From Nocardia acididurans (GTDB lineage Bacteria > Actinomycetota > Actinomycetes > Mycobacteriales > Mycobacteriaceae), in the NCBI RefSeq assembly GCF_016741815.1, contig NZ_JAERRJ010000009.1:186001-250000 (forward strand): a DNA stretch of 64,000 nucleotides. The letters are read 5' to 3'. This document shows, piece after piece, positions 41,001 through 50,114 of this stretch. Position 1 is the first letter of the stretch. Each line of letters begins with the position of its first letter. The translations under genes were made by a program, and so were the position numbers. The notes beneath the pieces are model-generated. The model was not told the DNA's origin. It did no database searches and saw nothing but the letters and a program-made list of their open reading frames with translations.

Positions 41001-43671
41001 GCCGAAGGTCGTGCTGCTTTCCCGGTGTGCCGCCGCCCGCGCCGAGCCGGGCGCGGAGCCGGTCGGCCGGGTCCGCGACGAACTGGCGGCAATGCTGGCG
41101 CTGGGCCGAACCTGGTTGGCGACGGAGCGATTCGCCGACACCAAGCTGGTAATCCTCACCACCGGTGTCCACGCGGTCGAACCCACCGACGACGTCTCGG
41201 ATCTGATCGGACCGGCGGTGTGGGCCATGGTGCGCAGCGCACAGGCGGAATACCGGGATCGGATCCTGCAACTCGATATCGACGGTGCCGGGATCAGCCT
41301 CGACCAGCTCACCAGTGCGCTGCGGCTCGACGAGCCCGAACTGGCATTGCGGCAGGGCCAATTCTTCGCCAGGAGAATTCGTTCCGGCGTCGACGGCACG
41401 GATGGCGCGCCGCTGACCGGGCCCTGGCGGCTGGTCTTTCCGGCCTCGACCGACAATACGGCGGCGCCGCTGGTGGATCTCGACGTCTCGACCACACCCG
41501 GCGTCCACCCGCTTCCGGACGCCGAACCCGCGTTCCACACTGTCGCAACGCCACTCGGTGCGGAACGGGCGCTCGGCGCGGAACCCGCGCCCGGTGCTGT
41601 GCTGGTCGCACTGCGCGCGGCCGGAACGTCCGTGGCGGTCGGTGCGATGGATTCCGGGTCGTCTCGGATGTTCGAGGCGGCGGGCATCGTGGTCGCGGCC
41701 GGCCCGGATTCCGGCGAATTCACCAGGGGCGACCGAGTATTCGGACTCGTCGACGAGATCGCCGCGACGGTGACGGCCGATCACCGGCTGCTCGCGCGCG
41801 TGCCCGCGGACTGGTCGTTCGCGGAGGCCGCGGCCGCGCCGGTGGCCTATCTGACGGCTCTGCGGGCGCTGCGCGAGAGCGCTGCGGCCCAGCCGGGGGA
41901 GACGGTGCTCGTGCACGCGGCCACCGGGGCGGTCGGCACCGCCGCGGTGAACCTGGCACGGCATCTCGGCTTGGAGGTGTTCGCGACCGCGAGTAAATCC
42001 AAGTGGGATGTGCTGCGGCGCAGGGGTTTGCGCGAAGACCGCATCGCGGATTCGCGGTCGGCGGATTTCGTGAAGCGGTTCACGAGCGAGCGTGGCATCG
42101 ATGTCGTGCTGAATCTGCTGCCCGACACCTTCACCCGGGATTCGCTCGGGCTGCTGTCCAGCACGGGCCGGTTCGTCGAGATCGCCCGGGATGTCGTGCA
42201 CGATGCCGATGCGGTCCGGGCCGAGTACGGCGTTTCCTATTCATCCTTCGAACTCGGAGCGCTCACCCCGGATGCGCTGGGGGACAGTCTCTCCGAGCTG
42301 TCGGCGCTGTTCGCCGACGGCGCGCTCGCTCCGCTGCCGCTGACCCGTTTCGATGTGCGGCAGGCGTGCGCCGCCCTGCGCTGCCGGACCGAGGGCAGGC
42401 ATATCGGCAGGGTGGTGCTCACCTGGCCGTCGGCCTTCGATCCGGAACGCACCGTGCTGATCACCGGGGGCACCGGTGTGATCGGCGGGATCATCGCCCG
42501 CCACCTCGTGGCCGAGTACGGCGCCAGACATCTGCTGCTCACCAGCCGCAGCGGACCCACCGCCGCCGGAATCGAGGAGCTGACAGCGGAATTGAGCGCG
42601 GCGGGCGCCGAAGTGACGGTCGCGGCCTGCGATGCGAGCGATCGTGACGCGCTGGCGGCGGTGATCGCCGAGGTGCCCGCGGCGCATCCGATCGGCGCGG
42701 TGATCCATCTGGCGGCGGTACTCTCCGACGCGACCTTCGCGACGCTCACCGAAGCCCAGCTGGACACCGTGCTGCGGGCCAAGGTCGACGGAGCCTGGCA
42801 TCTGCACGAACTCACCCGGCACCTGGATCTGTCGATGTTCGTGCTGTTCTCCTCCGCGTCGGGCGCGCTCGGCGTCGCCGGTCAGGCCAATTACGGTGCG
42901 GCCAACGTATTTCTGGACAGCCTCGCCCGCCTGCGGCATCGCCGGGGGCTGCCCGCGACCGCCATGGCCTGGGGTCTGTGGGCGCAGGACACCTCCAATA
43001 CCGGCTACCTCGACGACAATCGCCGGGCCCGCATCGGCCGCATGGGCCTCACCCCGATGCCCACCGCGGACGCGCTGGAACTGTTCGACGCCGGACTGCG
43101 GACCGGCGAACCGTACGTGGTGCCGATCGGGCTGGACCTGGCGCAGTTGCGCGCGGGCGGGCCGAACGACGAACTGCCCCCGTTCTTCCACGAACTACCG
43201 GATGCCCGGCCGCAGGTCACATCTCAGGTGGATGAGCCGGCGGAGCTGGTGCGGCGACTGGCGGGGCTGGATCCCGGCGCACAGCACGAGGCGGTGATCG
43301 AGCTGTTCAAGACGCCGGTCGCGATCGTGCTCGGCTACGCCGCACCCGATGCGGTGGACCCGGATCGCGAATTCGCCAGGATGGGCCTGGATTCCCTCGG
43401 CTCGATCGAACTCGGTGCGCGGCTGCGGGCGCTCACGGGGGTGCGGCTGGGCAACGCTGTGATCTTCCAGCATCCGACCGTGCGACTGCTCGCCCGGCAC
43501 GTGCTGGACCAGATCGCGCCGCGCGCGGCCGAACTCGCCGATCCCATCATCGCCGAGGTCGAACTGCTGCTCGACCGTCTCGTCGCCGTGCACGGCGGGG
43601 AACCGGTGCCCGAGGAGCTCGTAGCACGTCTGAACGGATCCCTGGCGCGGCTGCGCGAGGCCACGGCATGA
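38071..43671 (+). CDS. Type I PKS with degenerate KS: (KS)-AT-(DH)-ER-KR-ACP
   Basis: 1866 residues. Residues 1-about 145 are a shrunken KS remnant: order and motifs are recognisable (FDAEFFGISAEDAAAMD, LRGPALSIDTEAAA), but the catalytic Cys is gone at about 100-105 and the HGTGT and NxGH parts are deleted. AT about 258-560: GHSQGE (350-355) and CAGH at 451-454 where malonyl- or methylmalonyl-ATs have HAFH or YASH. DH about 630-920 has Tyr660 replacing the catalytic His, though the partner Asp is kept, so it is probably inactive. ER about 1170-1455 has an NADPH loop at about 1280. KR about 1458-1640 has Tyr1608. ACP has Ser1775. A C-terminal helical extension after the ACP resembles a docking domain. 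This protein cannot condense by itself. Confidence 0.9.
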   Translation: MTGLVQPDDSIAVIGRADRPADGPEGFDAEFFGISAEDAAAMDRRHWSMLEMSWEAVEVAGIDPMELRGGDIGVFLGAAGGGHSVIARALDLRGPALSIDTEAAAPAAVDLAVRALAAGECSLALVGAESSMLLLERLPDAHRNGHRVLELVHGAAVPPAPPITLAAPGQRVPLVVWPISGKTPEALTAQAARLADHVRAHPEFSGREVGHALTTTRSTFDHRAVVLGRNRVELLAALDAMAEGRPDGPTRGHATSGRRIMFVFPGQGQQYAGMAAQLLRESPVFAAKIAEVDAALSEFVDWSLIDVLNEADGAPTLERVDVVQPALFATMISLAALWNSLGIEPAAVLGHSQGEVAAAYVAGALTLRDAVRIVALRSKLLRELDGTGGMASINAPVARVRALMADIDDLYIAAVNSPGTTVVAGGISGLSRILASCARETLRARKVPASCAGHTPHVDVLRERLDAAVAPITARTADLRFFSTVTGSELDSRELGPDYWFRNLREPVRFEEGFRAAAEAGFDAFLEMSATPVLTAAMFESLGDAADSAVVVGSLKRDDAGIRRLLTSVSEAHVRGVTPDWAAIYPVGSANPITLPTYAFQRRVYTPSGVSGARGDEPGGLGLVTAGHPLLGAVVERPGGDGFQFLTGVSVETHSWLADYTVHGTAVLPAAALLELALHVGDRLGVPRVAKLTVHSPVAVPADGAVDLQVVVGEFQDAARTVAVYSRPTGSGAPLGRSRWMLHADGVLTPPETAAADTHGLSVWPPVGAEPVPEPGLVYEDLAELGFRHGPAFRGMKALWRRGADIFAEVAVPGVVADAERYGLHPALLDAAVQPVGAAATPLPSAPDSVRMPIAWENVELRVTGARAARVRLTSGSADHSNWALADAAGQIIATGAVRVGEVSLRDSAAHADSGMRESLYDVGWSAVQAWRRRYCAGPGEWVIVGDQPSGVRDSAGLMTYPDLDSLYSAADSGAAVPKVVLLSRCAAARAEPGAEPVGRVRDELAAMLALGRTWLATERFADTKLVILTTGVHAVEPTDDVSDLIGPAVWAMVRSAQAEYRDRILQLDIDGAGISLDQLTSALRLDEPELALRQGQFFARRIRSGVDGTDGAPLTGPWRLVFPASTDNTAAPLVDLDVSTTPGVHPLPDAEPAFHTVATPLGAERALGAEPAPGAVLVALRAAGTSVAVGAMDSGSSRMFEAAGIVVAAGPDSGEFTRGDRVFGLVDEIAATVTADHRLLARVPADWSFAEAAAAPVAYLTALRALRESAAAQPGETVLVHAATGAVGTAAVNLARHLGLEVFATASKSKWDVLRRRGLREDRIADSRSADFVKRFTSERGIDVVLNLLPDTFTRDSLGLLSSTGRFVEIARDVVHDADAVRAEYGVSYSSFELGALTPDALGDSLSELSALFADGALAPLPLTRFDVRQACAALRCRTEGRHIGRVVLTWPSAFDPERTVLITGGTGVIGGIIARHLVAEYGARHLLLTSRSGPTAAGIEELTAELSAAGAEVTVAACDASDRDALAAVIAEVPAAHPIGAVIHLAAVLSDATFATLTEAQLDTVLRAKVDGAWHLHELTRHLDLSMFVLFSSASGALGVAGQANYGAANVFLDSLARLRHRRGLPATAMAWGLWAQDTSNTGYLDDNRRARIGRMGLTPMPTADALELFDAGLRTGEPYVVPIGLDLAQLRAGGPNDELPPFFHELPDARPQVTSQVDEPAELVRRLAGLDPGAQHEAVIELFKTPVAIVLGYAAPDAVDPDREFARMGLDSLGSIELGARLRALTGVRLGNAVIFQHPTVRLLARHVLDQIAPRAAELADPIIAEVELLLDRLVAVHGGEPVPEELVARLNGSLARLREATA

Positions 43672-46600
43672 GCGCCCGCGAAGCCGTCGCGATCGTCGGC
43701 ATGGCGGGCCGGTTCCCCGGCGCACCGGACATCGACGCACTGTGGGAGCTGCTGAACTCCGGCGGCGACGCCATCGGGCCGGTACCCGCGCAACGCTGGG
43801 ACGCCGACGCACCGCTGGACCGCGACAAGCGGATCCAGCCGGTCGGCGGATTCGTCGACGGCGTGGACGAATTCGACGCGGCGTTCTTCGGGGTGTCACC
43901 GCGCGAGGCCGCCGATATCGATCCGCAGCAGCGCCTCCTCCTCGAAACTGCCTGGCGCGCACTGGAGGACGGCCGGATCGCACCGGATGGCCTGCGCGGC
44001 AGCCGAACCGGGGTATACATCGGCGCGTCCTGGCACGACTACGAGATCCTGCGCAAGCACCGGGGATTGGGCGCGAGCCAGCACAGCGCGGTCGGCGCCG
44101 CACTCGATGTCATCGCCTCCCGGCTGTCCTACACGCTCGGTCTGACGGGGCCCAGCATGACCGTCGAGACCGGATGTTCCTCGGCGCTGGTCGGACTCGA
44201 CCTGGCGGTGCGGGCCATCCGGTCGGGAGATATCGACGCGGCGCTGGTCGGCGGCGTGAATCTGATTCTGGCGCCGGATGTTTCGGTCGGGCTGACGCAT
44301 TTCGGCGGGCTGTCCGGGAACGGCCGGTGTGCGGCCTTCGGCGCGGAGGCGGACGGTTTCGTCCGAGGTGAGGGCGTGATCGCCGTCTACCTCAAACCGC
44401 TGCGGGCGGCCCTGCGCGACGGTGACCGGGTGCGGGCGGTCGTGGTGGAGAGCGTCGTCAACAACGACGGCGGCGGCGAGAGCCTGGTGACGCCCAGTAT
44501 CGACGGTCAGCGCGATCTGCTGCGGCGGGCATACTCGGACAACGGATTCGATGTCGACCGGCTCGCCTACGTCGAAGCCCACGGAACCGGCACGCGCCGC
44601 GGCGATCCCATCGAGGCGACCGCGCTCGGGGAGATGCTGGGCGCCACGCGCGGTGCGGACAGCGGACCACTGCTGCTCGGCTCGATCAAGACCAATATCG
44701 GGCATCTGGAATCCGCGGCGGGGATCGCCGGACTGGTCAAGGCCGTCCTGTGTCTCGAACACGGCACAGTGCCGCCGAGCCTGCACTCCGGAACACTGAA
44801 TCCCGACATCTCCTTCGACGATCTCAACCTGCGGGTGGTGCACGAGCACACCGCGCTACCGCCCGGCAGCGATGTCCATATCGGGGTGAATTCCTTCGGA
44901 TGGGGCGGCACCAACGCCCACGTCGTCCTGCGCCGTGCGGCTGACGAACGCACCACACACGCGGTCGACGAGCGCACCGCATTCGACGGGCTCGGGTTCG
45001 TGCCGGTGTCGGCGCACACACCGGCCGCCCTGCGGCAGCGGTGCCTGGACATCGCGGATCTGCTGGAGTCCGGGGCGAGCCGGGCGGATGAGCTCACCTC
45101 GGCGCTGGCGCTGCGATCCCCGGCGCTCTCGTTGCGCAGTGCCGTGCTGGGCGGCGATTCCGCCGAACTGGCCGCCGCGCTGCGCCGTCACGCCGACGAC
45201 CCGGAGGCCGAGCACCCGGCGGTACTGTCCGGCCGGGCGGGTGAAACCGGCCGTGTCGCTTTCGTTTTCCCGGGGCAGGGTAGCCAGTGGCACGGTCTGA
45301 GTGCCGGGCTCTACGGCTGGGATCCGGCCTTCACCGAGACTGTGGACGCGTGCGCCGCGGCGTTGAAGCCCTATGTCGAATGGGATCCTTTCGCGATTCT
45401 GTCCGGCGCGGCCGGACCGGAGTGGCTCGACCACGTCGATCAGGTGCAGCCGGTGCTGTGGGCGCTGTCGCTGGGCATCGCGGCCGTCTGGCGGCGGGCG
45501 GGCATCGCCCCGGATGTCGTGATCGGCCACAGCCAGGGCGAGATCGGGGCGGCCACGGTGGCCGGACTGTTGAGTCTCGACGATGCCGCGCGCATCGTGG
45601 CCCGGCGCAGCGCCCTGCTGCGTTCGGTCGCGGGGACCGGCCGCATGCTGGCCGTCGAGCTGCCCGTCGCCGAAATCCCGGAAGCCATCGCCGGATTCGA
45701 GGATCTCGTCGCACTGGCCGTGCACAACGGGCCGACCTCGTGCGTGCTCTCCGGTGCGGCCGACGCCATCGAGGCGCTGAGCGAGATACTCTCGGCCGAC
45801 GGCGTGTTCTGCCGCATGGTCCAGGTGGACTACGCCTCACACAGTCCGGGCATGGCCGCACTGCGTGGCCCGCTGCGGGCCGAACTCAGCGGTGTCGCGC
45901 CGCTGCCCGGCACCGTGGAAATGATGTCCACGGTCGGGGTGACCATCGTGACCGCCGACGATCTCGGCGGCGACTACTGGGTGGAAAACCTCTGCAGGCC
46001 GGTACTTTTCGCCGACGCCATGACGGCGCTGTTCGAATCCGGCGTCACCCATGTGATCGAGATCAGCCCGCATCCGGTGCTGCTGCCCGCCCTCGAGCAG
46101 TTGGCCGGTGCGCGCGCCGACCCGCCGGTCGCGCTGCCGTCGTTCCACCGGGACCGCGACCCCCTCGACGAGATACGCCGCAGCCGGGCCCGCGCCTTCG
46201 TGGCCGGACTGCGACCCTTCGGCGTCGCCGTCGACACCGGTGTGGCGCTGCCGCCGTATCCGCTACGCCCGCAGTCACACTGGCTTCCGGACGCGCGTCC
46301 GGCCGTCCTTCCGGGATCGGACGCGTCGCGAGTCCCGGTGTACCCCAGCCGGTTCGAGTCCGGTGTCTGGCAGGCCACCGTGATCGTCGATTCGGAAACG
46401 ATGCCCTGGCTGGCCGATCACAAGGTCGGCACCGCGACGGTGGTGCCGGGCGCGATGATGGCGGCGCTCGCCCTCGCGGTGACCGGCACCCACCTCGGTA
46501 CCCGCCCGGCGGGACTCGCGGGACTGCGCCTGGTCCAGATGCTCACCCTCGGCGATGCGCCCATGCGACTGGAAATCACGCTGCGCCAGGAGTTCTCGGC

Positions 46601-49600
46601 CGGGGCGCGCTTCGACATCGCCTCGCTGAACGCCGACACGAACAGCTGGACGACGCACGCGCACGGGCGCGCCCTGTCCGTGCCGGAAAGTTCCGGCCCG
46701 CCCGAGCCGTTCCCGTTCGGACCCGATGAACCCGCTCCGGGTACGCCGGTGCCCGTCGTGGATTTCTACGCGGCCTGTTCCCGGCGTGGCGTGACCTACG
46801 GCCCGGATTTCCAAGGGGTGCGCGAACTTCGGCGCTGGCAGGATGCCACCGGTTCGTATGTACTCGCCAGGATCGGCCTCGGTGACCGCGCCCGCGCGCA
46901 CACCCGTCCTGGGGAACTGCACGCCACGCTCCTGGACTGCGCCATGCAGACCGCACTGGCCCTGTTCGACGACGACCGCACCGTCCTGCCCGCCGGGATC
47001 GGCGAACTGCTCCTGGACGCCGATCCGGCCGGATACGTCGACGCCGCATGGGCGTATGCGATCCAGCGCTCGGACAGCACGGCCGATATCCACCTCTTCG
47101 ACGACCGGCACGCACCGCTCGCCCGCATCCTGGGCTTGGAGCTCCTGCTGCTGGAGGACGAACGTGCAGAGGCGCGGTCGCACGAACGCGAGCTGACCTT
47201 CACCTGGCATTCGAGCGAGCATGCTGAAAATGACCGGCCTGCAAGCAGTTTCATTCTGGCAGGCGATGCCCAGGCAAGCCGCGCGCTGGCCGCGGTGCTG
47301 CGCCACCGTGGTGCGGCCGTCGCAGGCGCAGCGATTGCGGGTTCAGCCGTTGCGGGTGCGGCGGTCGGGGGTGCGGCGGTTGCCGACGCGGCGGGCGTGG
47401 AGTGCGGCGTAGCCGACGGCTCCGGCGTCTCCGGGCCGCCCGCCACGGTGGTATTCCTCGCACCCTCCGCTCGCTCGGGTCTCGACGCACAGCGCCGCGG
47501 CCTCCTCGAACTCGGTGAACTGGCGAGTTCGTACGTTCGGATGACCGCCGCGCCGCCGCGCCTGGTCGTGGTGACAACGGCGGGCCAGGCGGTGGACGCC
47601 TCCGAGCGGCCGGATCCCGGCGGCGCTCTGTATTGGGGATTCGTCCGAGTCCTGCGCCGCGAGCATCCCGAACTGTCCGCTGCTCTCATCGATCTGCCGG
47701 ACTCGCGCGACGGCGTCGACCAGGATCGTCTGTTCGAGTCCTGCGCGGCGGAGCTACTCACCGGCGCGGGTGGGGAGGATCAGGTCGCGTTGCGCCTCGA
47801 GCGCCGGCACTCCGAGCGCCTCGAACCGGAGGGGGATGCGGAGCCGCTCACGGGTGTGGGTGTCGAGGGCCGGGTAGCGCGGTGCCGCGTCGGCCGCTAT
47901 GTCGGACGGCTCGAGCAGGGGGAGCGGCGGCAGAACGCTGCGGTGACACAGCCTTGGCGGTCGGCGGCGCAGCCCTTCCGGCTCGATGTGACGGCTGGAT
48001 TCGGCTGGGACGGACTGCGATTCCGGCCGCTGGAGGTGCGAGCGCCGGGACCGGGTGAGGTGCTGATCGAAATCGATTCGGCCGCAGCAGATGTCGCGAG
48101 GATGGAGGGCGGCTTTCGCGGCGACACGTCAGGGCCGGATCCGCTCGGCCTCGAATGCGCGGGTGTGGTGCGTGCCGTCGGACCCGGGGTGACCGATCGG
48201 GCTGCGGGCGATCGTGTGGTGGGTTGCGGGTTCGGTGCGCTGGCAACGCATCTCACGGTGCGCGCCGATCACACCCAGAAGATTCCGGACACCATGGACT
48301 CCGAGGTCGCCGCGGCCGTGTCGATGGCGGCGACCGCCGCGTGGTACGCCCTCGTCACGCTGGGCCGCTTGACGGCGGCGGAGACCGTGCTGATCCAGTC
48401 CGGCGGTGGTGGTTCGGATTTGGCTGCGATCGGGGTCGCGCGCGGTATCGGGGCGCGGATCATCGCCACGGCCGGTTCCGCCGAGCGACGGGAGTGCCTG
48501 CGCGAGTACGGCGTCGAGCAGGTCTTCGATTCCGGGGGTCCGAACTGGGTGGACGAGGTCCGGGCGGTGACCGGCGGGCGGGGTGTCGACGTCGTGTTCG
48601 ACTCGGGCACCGACCGGGCGATCGATCTCGGTATCGAGGTGCTCGCCGAGGACGGCCGTTTCCTCGCGGTCGGTGCACGCGAGGGGTATGTGGGCCGCCG
48701 ACTCGGACTGGATGCGTTCGCGAAGGGAATCAGCCTCGCCGCAGTCGATCTCGCCGGATTGATGGTGCGCCGCCCCGAGCGGTTCGCCACGGCATTGCGC
48801 GAGGTCTGGGAGCGGATCGGCACCGGCGAGCTCGCGCCCGTGCCGATCACGGTGCACGACTTTGCCGACGCCGCCACCGCCCTGCGGAACGCGACCCACG
48901 GCGAGCACCCGGGCGCACTGGTCCTCATCGGACCCGCGAAAGTGACCGACATCGCGCCGGATCCCCTGCCGGACGGCAGGTTTCGGACGAACGGCACCTA
49001 CGTCATCACCGGCGGTCACGGCGCGCTCGGCCGCAGCCTGGCCGATCACCTGATCGCCCGCGGCGCGGGCGCGGTGGCGCTGATCGGACGCACCAGGCAA
49101 CCGGACGGCGCAGGCTGGTCACCCGGGGCCGGATCAGAGACGCGGCAGCGGCCGGATGCCGTGGTCCGCAGTTATCAGGCGGATGTATCCGACGCGGAAT
49201 CACTTGCCGCCGTCTTGGATTCGATTCGCGCCGAGTTGCCGCCGTTGCGCGGGGTGTTCCACGCCGCGGGCATCCTCGACGACGCCACCATCCTCGGGCT
49301 GGACGCGGACCGACTGGAGCGGGTGCTGCGGCCGAAGATCGACGGCGCGCGGCATCTGGACGAGCTCACCGCCGCGGACAATCTGGATCTGTTCGTGCTG
49401 TTCTCGTCTGCCGCCGCATTGATCGGCAGCCCGGGGCAGTGCGCGTACGCGGCGGCCAATGCCTATCTCGACGCGCTCGCCCAGGCTCGCAGGCATGCGG
49501 GCCGGCCCGGACTGAGCATGCAGTGGGGCTTCTTCGCCGAGGTGGGTTTGGCGGCCACTGATGACATGCGACGTGATCGGCTGCTCGACCACGGGATTTC

Positions 49601-50078
49601 GAGTTACACCACGGAGGAGGCGTGGGCCGCCCTGGACACCTTCCTCACCGAGGACCGCAGTGTGGTCGGATACATGTCGTTCGACCCCCGGCGGTGGTTC
49701 GACGCGTATCCCGACGCCGCCGCCCAGTCCAGCTGGCAGCTGCTGCGACAGCGCGGCGCGGAGGAGTCGGCGGGGGCGGCCCGCGGTGAGTTCCACACCG
49801 CGTTCGCGGCCGCCGACGCCGCCGAGCGCCATGTCCTGGTGCGGGACAGAATCACCGAGGTGGCCGCGCGCGTGCTCCGCATGGCACCGGACGAGCTCGA
49901 TCCCCGCACGCCCTTCAAAGCGCTCGGCGTCGATTCGCTCATGAGCCTGGAACTGCGCAATCGGCTGGAATCCGCTTTCGCACTGCGGTTCTCACCCACC
50001 CTGCTCTGGACCTACGGCACCGCCGAGACGCTGGCCGGTGCGATCGGCGAGCGGCTCGTCGCACGGTCTCAGGCCTAG
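43668..50078 (+). CDS. Fully reducing type I PKS: KS-AT-DH-ER-KR-ACP
   Basis: 2136 residues, close in size and domain order to mycobacterial iterative PKSs such as mycocerosic acid synthase. KS has Cys170 (ETGCSSALVG), His305 (HGTGT) and His346 (NIGH). AT has GHSQGE at about 620 and YASH at 722-725, the methylmalonyl signature. DH keeps His918 and Asp1090, although the HxxxGxxxxP motif is altered to HKVGTATVVP. ER is at about 1437-1755. KR has the LDD B-type motif and Tyr1927. ACP Ser2090 ends the protein and there is no thioesterase domain. A pliable Ala/Gly/Val repeat lies between DH and ER at about 1215-1245. Expected chemistry is methyl-branched, fully reduced extension. Confidence 0.93.
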   Translation: MSAREAVAIVGMAGRFPGAPDIDALWELLNSGGDAIGPVPAQRWDADAPLDRDKRIQPVGGFVDGVDEFDAAFFGVSPREAADIDPQQRLLLETAWRALEDGRIAPDGLRGSRTGVYIGASWHDYEILRKHRGLGASQHSAVGAALDVIASRLSYTLGLTGPSMTVETGCSSALVGLDLAVRAIRSGDIDAALVGGVNLILAPDVSVGLTHFGGLSGNGRCAAFGAEADGFVRGEGVIAVYLKPLRAALRDGDRVRAVVVESVVNNDGGGESLVTPSIDGQRDLLRRAYSDNGFDVDRLAYVEAHGTGTRRGDPIEATALGEMLGATRGADSGPLLLGSIKTNIGHLESAAGIAGLVKAVLCLEHGTVPPSLHSGTLNPDISFDDLNLRVVHEHTALPPGSDVHIGVNSFGWGGTNAHVVLRRAADERTTHAVDERTAFDGLGFVPVSAHTPAALRQRCLDIADLLESGASRADELTSALALRSPALSLRSAVLGGDSAELAAALRRHADDPEAEHPAVLSGRAGETGRVAFVFPGQGSQWHGLSAGLYGWDPAFTETVDACAAALKPYVEWDPFAILSGAAGPEWLDHVDQVQPVLWALSLGIAAVWRRAGIAPDVVIGHSQGEIGAATVAGLLSLDDAARIVARRSALLRSVAGTGRMLAVELPVAEIPEAIAGFEDLVALAVHNGPTSCVLSGAADAIEALSEILSADGVFCRMVQVDYASHSPGMAALRGPLRAELSGVAPLPGTVEMMSTVGVTIVTADDLGGDYWVENLCRPVLFADAMTALFESGVTHVIEISPHPVLLPALEQLAGARADPPVALPSFHRDRDPLDEIRRSRARAFVAGLRPFGVAVDTGVALPPYPLRPQSHWLPDARPAVLPGSDASRVPVYPSRFESGVWQATVIVDSETMPWLADHKVGTATVVPGAMMAALALAVTGTHLGTRPAGLAGLRLVQMLTLGDAPMRLEITLRQEFSAGARFDIASLNADTNSWTTHAHGRALSVPESSGPPEPFPFGPDEPAPGTPVPVVDFYAACSRRGVTYGPDFQGVRELRRWQDATGSYVLARIGLGDRARAHTRPGELHATLLDCAMQTALALFDDDRTVLPAGIGELLLDADPAGYVDAAWAYAIQRSDSTADIHLFDDRHAPLARILGLELLLLEDERAEARSHERELTFTWHSSEHAENDRPASSFILAGDAQASRALAAVLRHRGAAVAGAAIAGSAVAGAAVGGAAVADAAGVECGVADGSGVSGPPATVVFLAPSARSGLDAQRRGLLELGELASSYVRMTAAPPRLVVVTTAGQAVDASERPDPGGALYWGFVRVLRREHPELSAALIDLPDSRDGVDQDRLFESCAAELLTGAGGEDQVALRLERRHSERLEPEGDAEPLTGVGVEGRVARCRVGRYVGRLEQGERRQNAAVTQPWRSAAQPFRLDVTAGFGWDGLRFRPLEVRAPGPGEVLIEIDSAAADVARMEGGFRGDTSGPDPLGLECAGVVRAVGPGVTDRAAGDRVVGCGFGALATHLTVRADHTQKIPDTMDSEVAAAVSMAATAAWYALVTLGRLTAAETVLIQSGGGGSDLAAIGVARGIGARIIATAGSAERRECLREYGVEQVFDSGGPNWVDEVRAVTGGRGVDVVFDSGTDRAIDLGIEVLAEDGRFLAVGAREGYVGRRLGLDAFAKGISLAAVDLAGLMVRRPERFATALREVWERIGTGELAPVPITVHDFADAATALRNATHGEHPGALVLIGPAKVTDIAPDPLPDGRFRTNGTYVITGGHGALGRSLADHLIARGAGAVALIGRTRQPDGAGWSPGAGSETRQRPDAVVRSYQADVSDAESLAAVLDSIRAELPPLRGVFHAAGILDDATILGLDADRLERVLRPKIDGARHLDELTAADNLDLFVLFSSAAALIGSPGQCAYAAANAYLDALAQARRHAGRPGLSMQWGFFAEVGLAATDDMRRDRLLDHGISSYTTEEAWAALDTFLTEDRSVVGYMSFDPRRWFDAYPDAAAQSSWQLLRQRGAEESAGAARGEFHTAFAAADAAERHVLVRDRITEVAARVLRMAPDELDPRTPFKALGVDSLMSLELRNRLESAFALRFSPTLLWTYGTAETLAGAIGERLVARSQA

Positions 50079-50114
50079 GTGCTCGCGGCCGACACGAACT
50101 CAGGAGACATGACC

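Noticed and set aside
39124..42201. Minus-strand frame of 1025 codons inside the first PKS gene
   Set aside because: A high-GC shadow with no recognisable domain; the plus strand encodes AT, DH and ER domains there.
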